The translations under genes and the position numbers were made by a program. Positions 14,996-15,054 of a stretch of 15,054 nt of DNA are shown piece by piece (the stretch's first letter is position 1; each line of letters opens with the position of its first letter). The stretch is from JAFAHD01 sp035654355 (lineage in GTDB: Bacteria > Vulcanimicrobiota > Vulcanimicrobiia > Eremiobacterales > Eremiobacteraceae): the NCBI GenBank assembly GCA_035654355.1, contig DASRXC010000070.1:1-15054 (forward strand), read 5' to 3'. The notes under the pieces were generated by a model. That model searched no databases. It was not told the origin of the DNA and worked only from the letters and a program-made list of their open reading frames with translations.

Positions 14996-15054
14996 CGAGT
15001 GTGCTCCCGCAGGTGCCTCTACCTCAATGTCTGTCGATGATTCGCCGCGCGGCC

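Overview
The window is a gene-dense, GC-rich stretch (about 60% by eye) from a bacterium that is probably diderm: it carries an HAE1/AcrB-type RND pump with its periplasmic adaptor and several exported proteins. Gene content and style recall uncultured soil lineages such as Eremiobacterota (WPS-2) or Acidobacteriota. That placement is only an impression; nothing in the window fixes the phylum. No rRNA, tRNA, CRISPR array, transposase or integrase was seen.

Bases 1-3682 are a compact minus-strand cluster, transcribed right to left: pxpB, pxpC, pxpA (the three-subunit prokaryotic 5-oxoprolinase), then rimP (30S maturation factor), an exported glycine-rich protein, and the first 11 codons of a further gene running off the left edge. 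The first four genes overlap or nearly touch, so they are very likely one operon with translational coupling.

Bases 3727-8386 hold scattered genes. A YyaL/DUF255 thioredoxin-fold protein is divergent from pxpB. It is followed by a 204-aa protein of unknown family whose middle third differs in codon use from its ends. A small DUF1232 membrane protein lies on the minus strand, and divergent from it is a PYROXD2/phytoene-desaturase-like FAD oxidoreductase that ends at a terminator-like hairpin.

Bases 8387-13176 hold a likely 47-aa small ORF with a good ribosome binding site, then a two-gene RND efflux operon (adaptor and pump overlapping by one base) without an outer-membrane channel gene. From the right edge a minus-strand DUF885 zinc-peptidase-like gene converges on the pump. 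Its reading frame continues upstream of the first ATG through a signal-peptide-like segment to the window edge, so its start is unresolved.

No clearly new multi-gene system was found. The points most worth a second look are rimP coupled to pxpA, the mosaic orphan gene, the unresolved (possibly CTG or fused) start of the DUF885 gene, the 47-aa small ORF, and an insertion with unusual codons in the RND pump.
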